Below are positions 5,458 to 7,307 of a stretch of DNA of 7,307 bases, in pieces. The first letter of the stretch is position 1. Every line of letters starts with the position of its first letter. Below the pieces are notes generated by a model. That model had not been told where the DNA came from, did not search any database, and worked only from the letters and a program-made list of their open reading frames with translations. The stretch is from contig DLGU01000086.1 of assembly GCA_002482865.1 (NCBI GenBank), forward strand, positions 1 to 7,307, given 5' to 3'. The position numbers and the translations under genes are program-made. Source of the DNA: Porphyrobacter sp. UBA7686 (GTDB lineage Bacteria; Pseudomonadota; Alphaproteobacteria; Sphingomonadales; Sphingomonadaceae).

Positions 5458-6438
5458 TTAGAGCGCGCCGTAGAGCGCGTTGGAGACGATTTGTTCGGCC
5501 ATCCGCCGTCCGGTTCGCATCGCATTGGGTGGGAGCGGCTGGCTGGCACGGATCGACGTGCGCAGGGTGGGCGGAGTGTCCGCATAAGTGCCGGTCGTTA
5601 CCCCGGGCATGGCCTCAAGCGCCTTGACCAGCCCCGTGAAGCGATGGCGGACCACGCGGTTGGCGGCCAGCTTGCGGCGGTTGATCAGTTCGAAGGAGTG
5701 GCTGACGAGCGTGAAGGTCTCCTGCCCACTCGCCGCTGCATGGCGGATCGCGGCGAGCATCTCGCCCAGTGACAGCGCGGTGATCTGGGCATGGCGCTGC
5801 CCTCCGCCCATCGCGCCGATGCTGCCGACGGGGACTTCGATCACGCCCATATGCTCCAGCGGATCGTGTACGTCCGGGCCAAGGCCGATCCGGCACGCGC
5901 TCTTGCCGACCATCGCCGGGCAATGGCTCGTATCATAGGCGATGCCAAGGCTTGCAAGCGCCCGCAGGGTATCATCATTGGCGCCGTAATTGCCCGCCCG
6001 GAACGCGACCGGCGCGGGCGCGCCTGCGGCCATCAGCGTGGTGCGGGCATAGTCGAGGATCTGGCATTGCTCCTCGAACGGGAAGTCGGCGAGGTTCTGC
6101 CCGCTGCGCTTTGACGCGAGCAGGTTGGCGTCTCCGGCCAGGCCGAGCCATTCAGTGTGGCAATGCAGTTGCACGTCTTGCCCGGCGGCGATGATGGGGC
6201 CAATAATGTCCTCAATCGCGGCCACGCCCCACACCAGCGCGGGCATGGGATCGACGAAAAACACCGCCTTCTGGCCATGGCGAGCGAGCAGATCGAGCTT
6301 GTGCGCGACGCCAGCCGGGCCTTGCGGGGTGTTGCAGGCGATCGAGCGCGCAAAGTTATCCGCCCGGTCGGCCGCGCCCGGCCCGGTGTAAAGCCCCGAG
6401 GAATACTCGGTATCAATCGTGATGAAGACCCGCGTCAT
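5458..6438 (-). CDS. Polysaccharide deacetylase-like (NodB/CE4-type) protein
   Basis: This 326-residue protein has the order of motifs expected of a NodB-like TIM-barrel deacetylase. TIDTE near the N-terminus supplies the catalytic and metal-binding acid (D9, E11). LHCHTEW (91-97) has H92 and H94 in place of the usual H-x3-H spacing. FRAGNYG (146-152) corresponds to motif 3, and TLVSHSFEL (243-251) contains a late His (H247). Family members remove N- or O-acyl groups from sugars, but the substrate here cannot be told. I chose ATG 6438, which places VFITIDTE at the N-terminus as in relatives; a TTG at 6459 would add seven residues. Neither has a clear Shine-Dalgarno, and a TACATA nine bases upstream of the ATG may be a -10 box for a very short leader. 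No signal peptide is present. It is the first gene of the pair with the acyltransferase. Confidence 0.8.
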   Translation of the reverse strand: MTRVFITIDTEYSSGLYTGPGAADRADNFARSIACNTPQGPAGVAHKLDLLARHGQKAVFFVDPMPALVWGVAAIEDIIGPIIAAGQDVQLHCHTEWLGLAGDANLLASKRSGQNLADFPFEEQCQILDYARTTLMAAGAPAPVAFRAGNYGANDDTLRALASLGIAYDTSHCPAMVGKSACRIGLGPDVHDPLEHMGVIEVPVGSIGAMGGGQRHAQITALSLGEMLAAIRHAAASGQETFTLVSHSFELINRRKLAANRVVRHRFTGLVKALEAMPGVTTGTYADTPPTLRTSIRASQPLPPNAMRTGRRMAEQIVSNALYGAL

Positions 6439-6495
6439 GACCCGGGCTATGTAGCGCAAGAGGGTTAAGAGCGGGTGATGATGTCTCTTGGCGCG

Positions 6496-7257
6496 CTAGA
6501 TCCCGCCGGGCGTGACCGTATGGCCGTTGTTGGTGAGCTCGTCTGTCAGGCTGCCGGCGCAGGCCTTGAGGTCTTCCGCGCTGACCGAGCGGATCACGAA
6601 ATTGGCCCCGACCCGGCCTTCGCGGAAGAAGGGGTAGGAGCCGATCTGGCAGGTGGCGTGCGCCGCTTCAGTTTCGCGCAGCAGCTCGGCGACCTCGCTT
6701 TCGGCGACCCAGCAGCCGAGCGTTTCGGACAAGAGCGGCGCGCCGCCTTCGAGCTGGCCGGTGAGCGCGTCGAGCATTCCTGCGGTGATGTGCGGGACGC
6801 CCGCCATCAGGAACAGGTTGCCGCGCCGGATACCGGGTGCGCCGGACATGCGGTTGGGGATCAGCTCCGACCCTTCCGGCACCCGTGCCATCCTGAGCCG
6901 CCCCTCGTTGAGGCCCCCGCGGGTTGCGTAATAGCGCTCCAGCAGCGCACGCGCCTCGGGGTGGATAACCACCGGCACGCCGAGCGCGGCAGCGACCGCA
7001 TCGACGGTAATGTCGTCATGCGTCGGCCCGATCCCGCCGGTCGTGAAGAGGTAATCATAGGCTAGGGTGAGCGCGTTCACCGCCTCGACAATCCGCGCCT
7101 CGACATCGGGCACCACCCGCACTTCGGCAAGGCGGATGCCCTGCACCTGCAACCAGGTCGCAACCTGCGCGATGTTCTTGTCCTGCGTGCGGCCGGAAAG
7201 GATTTCGTCACCGATGACGACGAGGCCGGCGGTCCAGATTTTTTCGGGAGAGGTCAT
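6496..7257 (-). CDS. CinA-type molybdopterin-binding (MoCF) domain protein
   Basis: This 253-residue protein belongs to the CinA N-terminal / MoaB-Mog-like family (COG1058). Landmarks are AGLVVIGDEILSGRTQDKN (residues 10-28), the signature TTGGIGPTHDDIT (72-84) that shapes the nucleotide or pterin site, and FLMAGVPHI (149-157). The second domain of full CinA proteins, the PncC-type NMN deamidase, is absent; the chain stops after an alpha/beta C-terminal region, so this is the short form. Such proteins are often annotated as competence/damage-inducible protein A, or as nucleotide pyrophosphatases acting on ADP-ribose or CoA-like compounds. The activity here is inferred only. The region before the ATG is pyrimidine-rich with no Shine-Dalgarno. 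It lies 57 bp upstream of the deacetylase on the same strand and may share its transcript. Confidence 0.9.
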   Translation of the reverse strand: MTSPEKIWTAGLVVIGDEILSGRTQDKNIAQVATWLQVQGIRLAEVRVVPDVEARIVEAVNALTLAYDYLFTTGGIGPTHDDITVDAVAAALGVPVVIHPEARALLERYYATRGGLNEGRLRMARVPEGSELIPNRMSGAPGIRRGNLFLMAGVPHITAGMLDALTGQLEGGAPLLSETLGCWVAESEVAELLRETEAAHATCQIGSYPFFREGRVGANFVIRSVSAEDLKACAGSLTDELTNNGHTVTPGGI

Positions 7258-7263
7258 GGGGGA

Positions 7264-7292
7264 GGATTAGGGGAGTTTGGTGAACTGCAAAA
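7264..7292 (-). promoter_or_regulatory. Candidate promoter for a leaderless CinA-type mRNA
   Basis: On the minus strand TAATCC (7264-7269) lies six bases before the ATG at 7257, so transcription would begin at about the A of the start codon. A T-rich TTTTGC at 7287-7292 sits 17 bases upstream; TTGCAG (7285-7290), at 15 bases, is the better hexamer match but is closely spaced. The six bases between the -10 box and the ATG (TCCCCC) contain no ribosome binding site, which is consistent with leaderless translation. The hexamers are only partial matches. Confidence 0.35.
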
Positions 7293-7307
7293 GTCTTTCG
7301 TCATTGC

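Noticed and set aside
4443..5585. 380-aa minus-strand open frame
   Set aside because: It is Arg/Ser/Pro/Cys-rich, matches no family and overlaps the acyltransferase in another frame, as well as parts of two other genes.
6475..7065. 196-aa plus-strand open frame
   Set aside because: It is antisense to the CinA-type gene, whose signature motifs are intact on the minus strand.

Overview
The window looks like chromosomal DNA from a high-GC alphaproteobacterium, most likely Sphingomonadales (Erythrobacteraceae-like). The basis is the protein sequence style of SecE, NusG, L11 and L1, the GC-rich third positions, and the small satellite genes. The taxon is inferred from recognition, not from a search.

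Layout. (1) 53-645: a 50-residue hypothetical protein, a short gap holding inverted repeats, then secE. (2) 704-1240: nusG, followed by a multi-hairpin 3' element. (3) 1390-1563: a 57-residue Cys/His-rich, zinc-ribbon-like protein. (4) 1569-1664: a nearly perfect 30-nt inverted repeat, itself made of two REP-like palindromes (a REPIN-like unit), lying between convergent genes. (5) 1677-2345, minus strand: a PspA/IM30 family protein. (6) 2346-2861: 516 bp without a gene; its right part is the structured leader of the ribosomal protein operon, with an apparent mimic of the 23S rRNA binding site for L1. (7) 2862-3990: rplK and rplA, 4 nt apart. (8) 3991-4272: a second copy of the multi-hairpin element, then a strong intrinsic terminator. 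(9) 4273-4590: a small two-helix membrane protein, overlapping tail to tail with the next gene. (10) 4549-6438, minus strand: a two-gene unit encoding a polysaccharide deacetylase-like protein and a GNAT/CelD-like acyltransferase. (11) 6496-7257, minus strand: a CinA-type molybdopterin-binding-domain protein, possibly translated from a leaderless mRNA.

How the genes fit. secE/nusG and rplK/rplA belong to one ancient cluster (secE-nusG-rplKAJL-rpoBC). Here the cluster is interrupted after nusG and again after rplA; rplJ, rplL and rpoBC do not follow. rplKA probably has its own leader and terminator and is autoregulated by L1. The minus-strand deacetylase/acyltransferase pair is most simply read as envelope or exopolysaccharide modification.

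The most interesting signal is the hairpin element after both nusG and rplA. Within a 24-nt block the two copies differ at only two positions, and those two positions pair with each other. The adjoining 6-bp stem differs at three base pairs, all compensated. That points to selection on RNA (or cruciform) structure. I found no new defence or mobile system in the window.
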